Positions 9,481 through 19,005 of a stretch of DNA of 64,000 nucleotides are shown piece after piece. The position numbers were made by a program, and so were the translations under genes. Every line of letters starts with the position of its first letter. Position 1 is the stretch's first letter. Source of the DNA: Paenibacillus plantarum (GTDB lineage Bacteria > Bacillota > Bacilli > Paenibacillales > NBRC-103111); the NCBI RefSeq assembly GCF_013141695.1, contig NZ_WHNY01000026.1, forward strand, positions 372,001 through 436,000. Reading direction: 5' to 3'. The notes under the pieces were generated by a model. That model was not told where the DNA came from. It was given only the letters and a program-made list of their open reading frames with translations, and made no database searches.

Positions 9481-12097
9481 CTATTTTTCGCTCCTCATCA
9501 TTTTTTGTTGAACTTTCGAAAATATAACTTCCTGATCCGATCTTTTGTGGCGTCGCTGCTTGATCAGTCATATGGATCGTTGCTGTCGTATTGGCAGGTA
9601 CATCGACATGTAGTCGGAAGTTTCCTTCATCCGAGAGTTGCCACTCCACCTTAATGCATCCGTACAACGACTCATAGCTTGCCTTGACCCAGCTTAAGTT
9701 CCCGCCAGGCTTCGGTCTAATGATCACATGCTGAAAGCCAGGCTGCTCAGGATCCGCTTCAATACCGGCCATATATCGGAACATCCACTCACCAATGGAG
9801 CCGAGGGAGTAATGATTGAATGAATTCATCGTAGGGGTCTGGAAGCCCTGATCCTCCGTCCACCCATCCCAGCGTTCCCAGATCGTGGTTGCACCGTGCT
9901 TAATCGAATACATCCAAGATGGAAACGCTTCTTGCTGAAGCAAGTTATATGCGACGTCCAAACTGCCGTTGTCCGTTAGCGCTGGCAATAAGTAGCCTAC
10001 GCCGAGAAAGCCCGTCGACAATCGGTTCCCGCGCCCTTGGATATCCGTTACTAGATGCTCAATCGCTTGTTTAGACTGGTTTTCCGTTAAGATTCCGAAT
10101 TGTAGCGCTAACACATAAACCGTTTGTGTATCGCCGTGAATGCGGCCATCTTCCGCGACAAAAGCTTTACGGAAAGCTTTAGCGATATCGTCAAATAAAG
10201 CCTGGTACTGGTCCGCATCCTCGCTTTTCCCCAATACACCTGCAATTTGCGCAAGCAGCTTCGTGCTGTAAGCAAAGTAAGCGCTAGCCAACACTTCGTT
10301 CGGCGTGTCAGCACCAATTGATAGCCAGTCGGCATAATTCGCATAACCTGGACGTACCAGCTCATCGGTCGTGTTTTTTAAATAATTCACCCATTTGACC
10401 ATGGCCTCGTAATGCGTTTCAAGGATTCGTGTATCTCCGTACATTAAATAGATCGTCCATGGAATAATGACACCGGCATCTCCCCAACCAGAGTTGTCCG
10501 GTGCGAACCAATTCAGCCTCGTACTCCAGTTCTTGTACCGAATCCAGCCAGCATCAGGGGCCACATCTGTAAAAGCACCTGAAGGCTGCTGACAATCCAC
10601 CATATCCCAGACATATTTGCTGAAAAATCGGGATACGTCCATATTGTAAGCTGCGGTACGGGCAAAAATTTGCGCATCCCCCGTCCAACCTAGCCGCTCA
10701 TCCCGTTGCGGACAATCCGTCGGCACTGATAAGAAGTTACCGCGCTGCCCCCATGTAATGTTGGAATAAAGCTGGTTCACCATCGGGTCCGATGTCTCCA
10801 ACTTCCCCGTCACTGGCGTATCGGAATGAACGACTTTGCCTTCGATCGTATCCAGATCTGGCTCTCCAGGAAAGCCAATCAACTCCACATAACGGAAGCC
10901 GTGGAACGTAAAGTGAGGCTCATAGCTCTCTAGACCTTTTCCATTCAAAATGTAATGATTCTGCTGGCATGCTTCGCGCAAGTTCTCTATATATAAACTG
11001 CCGTCCGGATTCAACATCTCCGCATGACTTAATATCAGCTCAGTTCCACTTTCGCCTTGCACCTTCACTGACGTCCAACCGACCATATTCTGGCCCATAT
11101 CATAAATGTAAGTGCCCGCAGCTGTCTTGTTGATGCTGATCGGTTTCATCGTTTGCGTTATGCGGATCGGTGGTTCGATTGCAGCCACTAGCAGCCCATT
11201 ATATCCAGCACGAACATCTGGCATTTCCCATGACGAATCATCATAGCCAGGCTCATGCCATCCGATTAATTCCGCTCTTGCATCGTAGGTTTCCCCTTTG
11301 ATCATATCGGAATATTGAATAGGTCCTCTGTTCGTAGCCCACGAATGATCCGTTATGATCCTTTCCATGGTTCCATCTTCGTAATCTAGGCTTACCTGCA
11401 TGAGGAAAAAGGGTCTTTCTCCATATACCTTATCTCCGAGAAATCCAACCGTTCCGGCATACCATCCGTCTCCTAAAATAACGCCAAAAACATTACTGCC
11501 AATCTTTATTTGATCTGTCATATCTACCGCTTGGACCTGTACACGGATGTTATAATCAGTCCATCCTGGAGCAAATCGATCGCCGAGCCGCTCACCATTC
11601 AGATTCAACTCATATACACCTAATGCTGTCGCATAAGCGATAGCTCTGCGTACCTTTTTCTTGACTTCAAACGATTTTCTAAAAAAAGGGGATGGCTGCA
11701 TGAGCAGTCCTTCCTCGGACTTGCGCCCGATCCACTTGGCCTTCCATTCACTGCGTGATAAAATCCCCATCATCCAATACGCCGTCTCGCTCCATTCAGA
11801 TCGCCCATCAGCACCGTCCCAGACGCGAACCTGCCAATAATACGCTCCTTCAGAGTGAAGTGGTTTACCCTCATATTGCACATGGGTTGAAGCGTTCGAG
11901 CTAACTTTACCGGTATCCCACATGTCGGCTTGGTTATCCTCAAGCTTATCAGGTGAAGTAGCCACCCTAATTTGATAAGCACTTTGCACCACCCCACGGT
12001 GATCAACTTGTAATTGCCAAAACAACCGAGGTTTAAGGACATCGAGGCCGATGGGGTTATGTGTATATTCGGTTTTACAACTTGTGACTCGTATCAT
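9473..12097 (-). CDS. GH78 alpha-L-rhamnosidase
   Basis: This 874-residue protein has the full domain order of bacterial GH78 enzymes. An N-terminal fibronectin-like beta domain with PIGLDVLKPRLFWQLQ comes first, then beta domains with MQPSPFFRKSFEVKKKV. The (alpha/alpha)6 catalytic barrel follows, with the family signature PTDCPQRDERLGWTGDAQIF near residue 450, and then a C-terminal beta domain with the ending SWVKASYESLYG. The acidic residues of the catalytic region are in place. There is no signal peptide, so it should act in the cytoplasm on imported oligosaccharides. GGAGGTTAACGAATC precedes ATG 12097. Removal of terminal alpha-L-rhamnose fits pectin or rhamnogalacturonan side chains. 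Confidence 0.93.
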   Translation of the reverse strand: MIRVTSCKTEYTHNPIGLDVLKPRLFWQLQVDHRGVVQSAYQIRVATSPDKLEDNQADMWDTGKVSSNASTHVQYEGKPLHSEGAYYWQVRVWDGADGRSEWSETAYWMMGILSRSEWKAKWIGRKSEEGLLMQPSPFFRKSFEVKKKVRRAIAYATALGVYELNLNGERLGDRFAPGWTDYNIRVQVQAVDMTDQIKIGSNVFGVILGDGWYAGTVGFLGDKVYGERPFFLMQVSLDYEDGTMERIITDHSWATNRGPIQYSDMIKGETYDARAELIGWHEPGYDDSSWEMPDVRAGYNGLLVAAIEPPIRITQTMKPISINKTAAGTYIYDMGQNMVGWTSVKVQGESGTELILSHAEMLNPDGSLYIENLREACQQNHYILNGKGLESYEPHFTFHGFRYVELIGFPGEPDLDTIEGKVVHSDTPVTGKLETSDPMVNQLYSNITWGQRGNFLSVPTDCPQRDERLGWTGDAQIFARTAAYNMDVSRFFSKYVWDMVDCQQPSGAFTDVAPDAGWIRYKNWSTRLNWFAPDNSGWGDAGVIIPWTIYLMYGDTRILETHYEAMVKWVNYLKNTTDELVRPGYANYADWLSIGADTPNEVLASAYFAYSTKLLAQIAGVLGKSEDADQYQALFDDIAKAFRKAFVAEDGRIHGDTQTVYVLALQFGILTENQSKQAIEHLVTDIQGRGNRLSTGFLGVGYLLPALTDNGSLDVAYNLLQQEAFPSWMYSIKHGATTIWERWDGWTEDQGFQTPTMNSFNHYSLGSIGEWMFRYMAGIEADPEQPGFQHVIIRPKPGGNLSWVKASYESLYGCIKVEWQLSDEGNFRLHVDVPANTTATIHMTDQAATPQKIGSGSYIFESSTKNDEERKIDV

Positions 12098-12192
12098 GAT
12101 TCGTTAACCTCCAACTCAAAAATAAAAAGATTGCCAACAACTACCTAGGCAGAATTGCCGGATCATTGGCAAACTTTTATGTTATCCCATCC

Positions 12193-14592
12193 TTATTCCT
12201 TGGAAATCATGTGAGCAAAATCTGCAGTGATCGTGTAGCTTCGGCCGGCTTCGGCCGTGAAAGCGATCACCCCATCTTCGACCTGCTCCCAATCTGCGGC
12301 TTCAACCGCAATTGGCACTGCTGTGCGCACTTGGCAGCGTCCAGACTGTGAAGCTCGGATAGCTGCACTCCGCAGCTTCCCATCTGCCCAGTCTAGATCG
12401 AGCTCGTAGCCACCGCGTGCGCGGATGCCGCTTATCCGGCCGGAAGGCCAAGCCTTCGGGAGCGCAGGCAGCAAATTCAATTCGCCAGCATGGCTCTGCA
12501 TGAGCAGCTCGGCGATGCCTGCCGAAGCTGCGAAGTTGGCTTCGATTGTGAGCGGATAGAATGTGATTTTCGGATGGCGGTGCGCATTGAATAGGTTCGG
12601 AAATGGATTGCCCAGCAGCTTCGTCAAATACGAATGTGCTCTCTCCGCATCTTCCAGACGCGCGTATATGCTAATATTCCACGAATAGCACCAACCGATC
12701 GTATCCTCGCCTTCGTGTACGCGACGGCGATCTAGGCTGACACGAGCAGCCTTTGCCAGTTCTGGCGTACCGCGAACCGTAATCTGATTGCCCGGATGCA
12801 ACGGATACAGATGAGCGGTATGACGATGGCCCGGCTCTGCTTCATCAAAGTCGCGATACCATTCCTGCAATTGGCCGTGCTGACCGATTCGCAGCGGAAG
12901 CAGCCGCTCCAGAGCATTCTTCAAGAATTGTCTGAACTCCGCATCCATTTCCAAAACACGCGCAGCTTCGATACAGTTCGTGAATAGCTCTCGCATAAGC
13001 GCTATGTCCATCGTTGAGCTCATACTAACCGCAGACCGTTGTCCATCGGGTGCAATAAATGTATTCTCTGGAGATGTCGAAGGCACCGAGACGAGATTCC
13101 CTTCGCCATCCTCCACCAAGTAGTCGAGACAGAACATCGCTGCTTCCTTCATAATCGGATAAGCCTTGTTCCTAAGAAATTCCTGATCGACCCCGTACGC
13201 GTAATGCTCCCACAAATGCTGGCACAGCCATACGCCGCCCATTGGCCAGTACGCCCAGCTTGCCGAGCCTTGGGAAGGACTCGTATTACGCCACAGATCG
13301 ACGTTATGGTGCGAAGCCCAGCCCTGACAGTTATAGTAAGCCTTCGCCATACGCTCTCCGGCGATTCGCATATCTTCCAGCAAATCGAAAAGCGGTTCAT
13401 GGAACTCAGCGAGATTGCAGACCTCAGCAGGCCAATAGTTCATCTGCGTATTAATATTCGTCGTATAGTTGCAAGACCATGGCGGCTTCGTCATGTTATT
13501 CCAGATGCCCTGCAGTGTCGTCGGCTGCGTGCCAGGACGCGAAGCGCTAATCATCAGGTAGCGGCCGAACTGGAAGAACAACTCAGTAAGCTGCTCATCC
13601 GCTTGACCAGCCCGTACAGCCGCGATCCGTTCATCGGTCGGGATGTCATCGTGGCTTGGCGCGTCAAGCTCCAGTTTCACGCGATCGAAGTACGGCGTGA
13701 TGTCCGCGATATGGCGTTCCCGCAGCTCGACGTAGCTCAGCTTCGCCGCTTCGTTCAACCACCCGTCGCAACGCGGTCGCGGGTCCAATCCTTCGAGCGC
13801 GGGATCGCGGTCGAAGCCGTTAAAGCTGGTCGCAGAGGTCAGCAGCAGTGTTACTGCATCCGCTCCCTTTACGACTAGTCTTCCGCCATGCGTCTCGACA
13901 GTTCCACCCTCAAGGATGGCCTGAAGATGAACCTGAAACTGAATTCCTTTATTTTCCTCGTAGACCACTGTATCTTCTGATAGCTCTTTCTCGTGATCCA
14001 GCAGGCTTGGCGCTGCGCCAGTCAGGATGATGCGGTCGATGCCAAATTTCTCGGCGCGGTAATTAAGCCGGCTGGTGAGCGCCGCCTCTAGCCCGATTGC
14101 TCCCTTACGGTCGGCTTTAAATCGCACCGCCATCACCTGATCGACGGCTGACACGAACACCTCTCGTTTTATGCGCACACCATTCGACACATATTCGGTC
14201 TGGCACAAACCGGTGCGCAGATCAAGCTCACGCCGGTAATCTTCCACCGAGGAAAGATGGCTCATCACGATCTCCAGATCGCCCATAGCCTGGAACGCAT
14301 TGCCGACTGGCCCCAGCATATGCTCCTCAATCACCGCTTGAGCATCGCTGTAACGGCCTTCGAAGATGAGCTTGCGGCTCTCCTCTAAAAAACGCAACGG
14401 CTCCTCGCGCTCTCCTCCCCGCTTCGTACCCGACCACAATGTGTCCTCGTTGAGCGCAATCTGCTCGCGCTTGATACCGCCATAGACCATGCCGCCCAAA
14501 CGGCCGTTGCCGACAGGCAGCGCCTCGACCCATTCTTCAGCCGGCTGGCGGTACCACAGTTTCATATGATTGCCGCCTGTATTGTCTCTCAT
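12193..14592 (-). CDS. GH95 alpha-L-fucosidase / alpha-L-galactosidase
   Basis: This 799-residue protein begins MKLWYRQPAEEWVEALPVGN after a short leader and has NEDTLWSGTKRGG, both typical of GH95. The catalytic barrel signature RHTAHLYPLHPGNQI is near residue 595, and the C-terminal beta domain has LLPALPKAWPSGRISGIRAR. GH95 enzymes remove alpha-L-fucose; some remove alpha-L-galactose, including one in rhamnogalacturonan II side chain A. No signal peptide is seen. AGGGGGAG stands before ATG 14592 (MRDNTGG); the internal ATG nine codons on lacks a good site. It is 46 bases after the GH42 gene. GC content is higher than in neighbouring genes. Confidence 0.93.
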   Translation of the reverse strand: MRDNTGGNHMKLWYRQPAEEWVEALPVGNGRLGGMVYGGIKREQIALNEDTLWSGTKRGGEREEPLRFLEESRKLIFEGRYSDAQAVIEEHMLGPVGNAFQAMGDLEIVMSHLSSVEDYRRELDLRTGLCQTEYVSNGVRIKREVFVSAVDQVMAVRFKADRKGAIGLEAALTSRLNYRAEKFGIDRIILTGAAPSLLDHEKELSEDTVVYEENKGIQFQVHLQAILEGGTVETHGGRLVVKGADAVTLLLTSATSFNGFDRDPALEGLDPRPRCDGWLNEAAKLSYVELRERHIADITPYFDRVKLELDAPSHDDIPTDERIAAVRAGQADEQLTELFFQFGRYLMISASRPGTQPTTLQGIWNNMTKPPWSCNYTTNINTQMNYWPAEVCNLAEFHEPLFDLLEDMRIAGERMAKAYYNCQGWASHHNVDLWRNTSPSQGSASWAYWPMGGVWLCQHLWEHYAYGVDQEFLRNKAYPIMKEAAMFCLDYLVEDGEGNLVSVPSTSPENTFIAPDGQRSAVSMSSTMDIALMRELFTNCIEAARVLEMDAEFRQFLKNALERLLPLRIGQHGQLQEWYRDFDEAEPGHRHTAHLYPLHPGNQITVRGTPELAKAARVSLDRRRVHEGEDTIGWCYSWNISIYARLEDAERAHSYLTKLLGNPFPNLFNAHRHPKITFYPLTIEANFAASAGIAELLMQSHAGELNLLPALPKAWPSGRISGIRARGGYELDLDWADGKLRSAAIRASQSGRCQVRTAVPIAVEAADWEQVEDGVIAFTAEAGRSYTITADFAHMISKE

Positions 14593-14638
14593 TGGTTCAG
14601 CTCCCCCTGTAGTTGTATATGATCTAACACTTCATGCT

Positions 14639-16687
14639 TTACACTTGAACGACTGCCAAAATCCGCACATCCAACGCTCCCATTTGCAGCTTGCCCTCAT
14701 GCGAAGTGCCGCTTAACAAATCAACATAGGTGCCTGCACCTAGCTGAACCTCCGCCACTGCCTCGTTATGATTGAGCAAGAACAGAAAATCTCTTCCGTC
14801 TTTGACACGGACGGACGCCTCCACACCGGAAGGCGTATCCAGCACTGGCTGTATGCCGCGCGTTTCACACAAATGTCCAATCAGTCCGCTCAGCATAGAT
14901 GGCTCCGGCGAGGTCGCTACGTACCATGCTTCACCTGCTCCTCGTCGGTTGCGCGTAAGAGCAGGGAATCCTTGGTAGAAGTCGCGCTCGAATACGGCAA
15001 ACGACTCAGCTCCTTCCGCATGAACAACATCGCACAGTACACCGCAATCGTACGAACCTTTCAGATCGCCAAGCTGCGATGTCATGACGACGCGATTTCG
15101 CTGATGTTCCATCGGTGCGTCGATCTCCTCCACCCATATCCCGAGCAGCTCGCGAAGCTCACCTGGGTAGCCCCCAGGCGTAACTAGATCGCTTTCGTTC
15201 ACGATACCGCTGAATGTTGTGGTAACCAGCGTGCCGCCCTGTTCGACGAAATGCTCTAAGCGTGTGGCATAGCCCGGATGAAGCAAATACATCACCGGGG
15301 CAACCACAATCTCATAATCAGCCAGATTCGTATCCACACTAATGAAATCAACCTGTAGATTCCGGCTGTAGAAGGCGTCATAATACTTCTCTATTTCCTT
15401 GACATAGCGTAGGTCCACAGTAAGCCCGCTGGAATGCTCGATGGCCCACCAGTTATCCCAGTCGAACACGATCGCCGCCCGCGCATCAGAGCGCGCGCCT
15501 ATAAACGAATCGCCAAGCTGCTGAAGCTCGCTGCCGATCTTGGCGCATTCCCGGAATACCCGGGTATTCTCATGGCCGGCATGATCGATCATGGCACCGT
15601 GGAACTTCTCGAAAGCGCCGAGCGAACGACGCAGTTGGAAGTACATAACCGCATCCGCACCTCGAGCGATGGCATGATGGCTCCATAGACGGTTTACGCC
15701 AGGCCGCTTCACAGCATTGCGAGGGCGCCAGTTAAGCTGGGTCGGGCACGATTCCATCAGCAAGAACGGATCTCCGCCTTTCAATCCTCGCATCAAATCG
15801 TAGCGCATCGCCATCTGGCTTGGGGTCATGTCGTCTGCCGGATACATATCGAGCGCAATGACATCCAGTTCCTTCGCCCACTTGAAATAATCTAGCGGCT
15901 TGTACGTGCCGTTGCCTTGAAAGTTCGTCGTCACAGCCGCCTCCGGACTTACGTCCTTGATCGCGTCCCGTTCCAGCTTGTAGCAGGCCAGAAAGGCATC
16001 TGAATTAAAGCGGTCATAGTCGAGTGAAATGCCTTGGAAGGCGGTTTCATCCGGATTGATCAAACTTATGTGCTCGCTGAGTGCGCTCGGAAGTACGATT
16101 TCGTTCCAGTCATAGAACGTATGGCCCCAGAATCGGGTATACCAAGCGCGGTTCAGTTCCTCGAGTGTGCCGTACCGGTCGCGCAGCCATACGCGAAACG
16201 CCTTCTCGCAGTTGTCGCAATAACATCTCAAACCGTATTCATTATTAACATGCCACAACAGCAAAGCTGGATGATCTTTGTAACGCTCTGCGAGTTTTCG
16301 CGCCATACTCTCCGAATAGAGCCGGAAAGTTGGGCTGTTCGGGCAAGAATTATGCCGTCGTCCGAACTTGCGCTTGCGGCCGTCATACTCGACGATCATG
16401 ACATCGGGATACCGCGTCGCCATCCATGCAGGATGTGCCGCCGTCGATGTACCAAGGCAGACCTTAATCCCCTGTGCATGAAGCTTATCCATCATCTCGT
16501 CCAGCCAGTCGAAACAATATGTGTTCTCATCCGGCTGATTAAGCGCCCACGAGAAAACATTGAGCGTGACAATGTCAACGCCGCCGATCTGGAACAGCCG
16601 CATATCTTCATCCCAGATTTCGCGAGGCCATTGTTCCGGGTTATAGTCTCCTCCGTACATGATTTTCGGTAAGTTCTCCGTAAACAT
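14639..16687 (-). CDS. GH42 beta-galactosidase
   Basis: This is a 682-residue GH42 enzyme. It opens with MYGGDYNPEQWPREIWDED, the usual start of the family TIM barrel. The acid/base region LLWHVNNEYGLRCYCDNC carries the glutamate together with zinc-binding cysteines, and the nucleophile lies in FLLMESCPTQLNW. A trimerisation domain and a short C-terminal beta domain follow. Length is normal. No signal peptide, so probably cytoplasmic. It hydrolyses beta-galactosides or, in some members, alpha-L-arabinopyranosides. It is separated from the SGNH gene by 147 bases that hold a cre-like site, so it may begin a separate transcript. Confidence 0.94.
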   Translation of the reverse strand: MFTENLPKIMYGGDYNPEQWPREIWDEDMRLFQIGGVDIVTLNVFSWALNQPDENTYCFDWLDEMMDKLHAQGIKVCLGTSTAAHPAWMATRYPDVMIVEYDGRKRKFGRRHNSCPNSPTFRLYSESMARKLAERYKDHPALLLWHVNNEYGLRCYCDNCEKAFRVWLRDRYGTLEELNRAWYTRFWGHTFYDWNEIVLPSALSEHISLINPDETAFQGISLDYDRFNSDAFLACYKLERDAIKDVSPEAAVTTNFQGNGTYKPLDYFKWAKELDVIALDMYPADDMTPSQMAMRYDLMRGLKGGDPFLLMESCPTQLNWRPRNAVKRPGVNRLWSHHAIARGADAVMYFQLRRSLGAFEKFHGAMIDHAGHENTRVFRECAKIGSELQQLGDSFIGARSDARAAIVFDWDNWWAIEHSSGLTVDLRYVKEIEKYYDAFYSRNLQVDFISVDTNLADYEIVVAPVMYLLHPGYATRLEHFVEQGGTLVTTTFSGIVNESDLVTPGGYPGELRELLGIWVEEIDAPMEHQRNRVVMTSQLGDLKGSYDCGVLCDVVHAEGAESFAVFERDFYQGFPALTRNRRGAGEAWYVATSPEPSMLSGLIGHLCETRGIQPVLDTPSGVEASVRVKDGRDFLFLLNHNEAVAEVQLGAGTYVDLLSGTSHEGKLQMGALDVRILAVVQV

Positions 16688-16737
16688 CAGCTATTCGTCC
16701 CCTTGGCATTAAAGAATAATTCGAGCTTTTACATGTA

Positions 16738-16751
16738 GGTAAGCGCTATCT
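16738..16751. promoter_or_regulatory. cre-like site upstream of GH42 gene
   Basis: GGTAAGCGCTATCT differs at two end positions from the CcpA consensus TGWNANCGNTNWCA. It lies in the 147-base gap between the SGNH and GH42 genes, 51 bases before the GH42 start. Carbon-source repression of the GH42-led transcript is plausible. Confidence 0.4.
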
Positions 16752-16810
16752 TTTCTATTCATTGTAATCGCAGAATGATAGCATTACAGCGTTCATTATT
16801 AATGAATTTG

Positions 16811-16828
16811 CTTTAGATTTTGCACAGA
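16811..16828. repeat. 18-base direct repeat, left copy (flanks SGNH gene)
   Basis: The sequence CTTTAGATTTTGCACAGA occurs here, six bases beyond the SGNH stop codon, and again identically at 17509-17526. An 18-base match is not expected by chance in this length, and both copies sit just after a stop codon. Confidence 0.85.
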
Positions 16829-16834
16829 TAACCT

Positions 16835-17488
16835 TCATTGAATGCGAAGCCCGCTTTGTTGAACGACAGATAGCCATTGTTTAGCGATCAAACCGTGTCC
16901 TGCCGCCGTCGGGTGAACGCCATCCCAAATCCAGTAGGACGGTTCAGCTAGCATGCAAGCCTCATTAAAAGTGGACTGCAGCGGCACGAAGACGGCTCCG
17001 AATTCGTCGGCAAGCTTCCTTACGATATCTTGGTAGCACACGATCCGTTCCTGCCAGATTTCCCATCTATCCGAAACTTGAGGAAGTTTGAGTATAAACG
17101 GCTCACACAGCACGATACCTGCTCCCGGAAGCACTTCAGATGTCTCCTCCAACAGATGTCGATAAGCCCTCTCGAACCGGTCCGATGCACCACCGTGTTC
17201 TCCGTTGACGATCCGCGCGGCGTCATTGACTCCGACCAGGATGCTTATCACATCGGGCCGGAGACTTAATGCGTCTTCGTTCCACCGGGCGTACAGATCG
17301 AAAACACGGTCTCCGCTGACACCCCGGTTAATAAACAAGGGCTGCTTCTCGGCCAGCTCAAGCCCCAACTTGCTGGCTATAATGTAAGCATAGCCATGTC
17401 CTAATATATGGTTAAGATCATTGTTGCGTCCCCTGCCACCGTCAGTAATGGAATCGCCTTGGAACAGAATCGTCTTGCATTGCGGCAT
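16835..17488 (-). CDS. SGNH/GDSL hydrolase (probable carbohydrate esterase)
   Basis: This 217-residue hydrolase has all SGNH blocks: TILFQGDSITDGGRGRN (catalytic Ser), VSGDRVFD (Gly), ISILVGVNDAAR (Asn) and IWDGVHPTAAGHGLIAKQ (Asp and His). It resembles small cytoplasmic acetyl-esterases found with pectin-degrading enzymes and may strip acetyl groups from imported oligosaccharides. I choose ATG 17488 because AGAGGTG lies nine bases before it; a GTG at 17500 has no spacing for a ribosome site. An identical 18-base sequence follows this gene and follows the upstream GH140 gene, so the cassette is bracketed by direct repeats. Confidence 0.88.
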   Translation of the reverse strand: MPQCKTILFQGDSITDGGRGRNNDLNHILGHGYAYIIASKLGLELAEKQPLFINRGVSGDRVFDLYARWNEDALSLRPDVISILVGVNDAARIVNGEHGGASDRFERAYRHLLEETSEVLPGAGIVLCEPFILKLPQVSDRWEIWQERIVCYQDIVRKLADEFGAVFVPLQSTFNEACMLAEPSYWIWDGVHPTAAGHGLIAKQWLSVVQQSGLRIQ

Positions 17489-17508
17489 ATTGTTCAGCAC
17501 CTCTCTTA

Positions 17509-17526
17509 CTTTAGATTTTGCACAGA
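17509..17526. repeat. 18-base direct repeat, right copy (flanks SGNH gene)
   Basis: This is the second copy of CTTTAGATTTTGCACAGA, one base beyond the GH140 stop codon and 20 bases before the SGNH start. The two copies bracket the SGNH gene in direct orientation. Confidence 0.85.
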
Positions 17527-17527
17527 A

Positions 17528-18895
17528 TTAGCGTGAAAGAGGGAGACCTGGCGCCGCATATCCTTGATCGACATCGTCAAGCACCAGCACCCAGTCGTTC
17601 CCAGGTGCGCTTACCGCTTGCGGAACGAACTCTTGCGCTCCCTCGTTATCAACCACACCTGCGGATTCACTCTCACCTGTTCGAGGATTAAACCACCAAA
17701 CCGCGGCCTGCTTGCCAGAGAATAGACCAAGCTGCAAGGTGATCGACCGACCCGTGTAGGTGTACGCCATCAAATAGCTTTTGCCCAAGCTCACGAATAA
17801 ACGATCGTATCGGTAACCTTGATCACCGCAAATCGTAGTATCGTCTGGCGTCCGCTCATCATAAGGTCTTGAGAGGAACAGATGCTTCAAATGGACCATC
17901 TGCTTCGCGCCGTCATCATCCAAGGCTTCGATCCAGCTTCGCGTGCAGCCGTATGCGCCGACGCCCCGCTCCTCTGAATGAAACTGCATAACTGCATTGT
18001 GTCCGTAGGTATGCCCGAATGCGCCTGCGAACACAGCCCAATAGGCATAACGCCTTACGTCGTCTGTCGTCCATCTTGGCGCTTCAAGGTTATGTAACCC
18101 ATGTGGAATATCCTCATAAGAAGGCTCGCCATCTATCGTCGGCTTCGCCGGTACTTCGGACCAATCCTTTTGCACAAATCGCCAGTTGTCTTCGCCGACT
18201 AACGTATCGGGATTGGCCTCATCCATCTGCTCATAGCTACGATGCCCCGACTGAAACATATTAAAATCGAGCCAATCCTCATTATGGAACCACGTCGAGG
18301 ACTGTGTCCGTCCGTACGGATGGAACGTCATCAGGTGATTGGGAGCAGCCTTCCGTATCGCGCGGCCCATATGGAGCCATGCATCCCTATGATCGCTGCC
18401 ACGGATATCGCCTCCATTCAACCAGATCACGTTAGGACGGTCCTTGTAGCGATTACCGACCCATTCACCATAACGCTCCGCTGTCTCGGCATTGGGGGAA
18501 TAATACTCAACAACGCTGCCCCATACAGGGACAAGCGCAACATACAGCCCTTCACGCTCAGCCATGTCGATCACCTCATCCGCATAGGACCAATAGCTTG
18601 TAAACGATTCAGTATGTTCCGCATCGGGTTGATCCAAATCGAGATCCCGGAACGGCACTCTCCCGTACGCGTTCGCAGAATTCAAATCATGCACAAGCAT
18701 AATCTGGATGACGTTGTAGCCCTTGTTCTTCCGGTCACGCAGATAAGTTAGCGCCTGCTCCCTCGTCGTCCGTTTTAAGATCAGCCATGCCGTGTCGCCC
18801 AGCCAAAAAAACGGAGTACCGTCAGCATGCTGCAAATGGCGTCCGTTATCCGAAACAATGAGTCTTCCGTTATCCCAAGCTCTATGATTATTCAT
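17528..18895 (-). CDS. GH140-like apiosidase (DUF4038 family)
   Basis: This 455-residue protein matches the apiosidase-like family. The N-terminal TIM barrel opens with HADGTPFFWLGDTAWLILKR and KGYNVIQIMLV. Conserved acidic segments are IWLNGGDIRGSDH and IDGEPSYEDIP, and a small C-terminal beta domain has AAVWWFNPRTGES. GH140 cleaves the apiose-galacturonate link at the base of rhamnogalacturonan II side chains. Start ATG 18895 is preceded by GGAGGTAATTGAA; an upstream ATG at 18916 lies over that site and is rejected. No signal peptide is seen. It is the best marker that the locus handles apiose, which agrees with the RuBisCO-like/kinase and transketolase sets in the same window. Confidence 0.88.
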   Translation of the reverse strand: MNNHRAWDNGRLIVSDNGRHLQHADGTPFFWLGDTAWLILKRTTREQALTYLRDRKNKGYNVIQIMLVHDLNSANAYGRVPFRDLDLDQPDAEHTESFTSYWSYADEVIDMAEREGLYVALVPVWGSVVEYYSPNAETAERYGEWVGNRYKDRPNVIWLNGGDIRGSDHRDAWLHMGRAIRKAAPNHLMTFHPYGRTQSSTWFHNEDWLDFNMFQSGHRSYEQMDEANPDTLVGEDNWRFVQKDWSEVPAKPTIDGEPSYEDIPHGLHNLEAPRWTTDDVRRYAYWAVFAGAFGHTYGHNAVMQFHSEERGVGAYGCTRSWIEALDDDGAKQMVHLKHLFLSRPYDERTPDDTTICGDQGYRYDRLFVSLGKSYLMAYTYTGRSITLQLGLFSGKQAAVWWFNPRTGESESAGVVDNEGAQEFVPQAVSAPGNDWVLVLDDVDQGYAAPGLPLSR

Positions 18896-19005
18896 TTCAA
18901 TTACCTCCAGTTTCATCTACAATATTCGCCGAAAGTTGAATAATGGCATGCCTGAAGAGCCTGATGCGCAATTACGCTCAAGCTCGTTTTATTAAGATCA
19001 AGTGA

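Noticed and set aside
13039..13878. Long plus-strand open frame (279 codons) inside the GH95 gene
   Set aside because: It is fully antisense to a clear GH95 enzyme, has no recognisable domain and no ribosome site. GC-rich coding sequence often leaves such open antisense frames.
16034..16672. Plus-strand frame of 212 codons in the GH42 gene
   Set aside because: Antisense to conserved GH42 catalytic sequence and without a family match.
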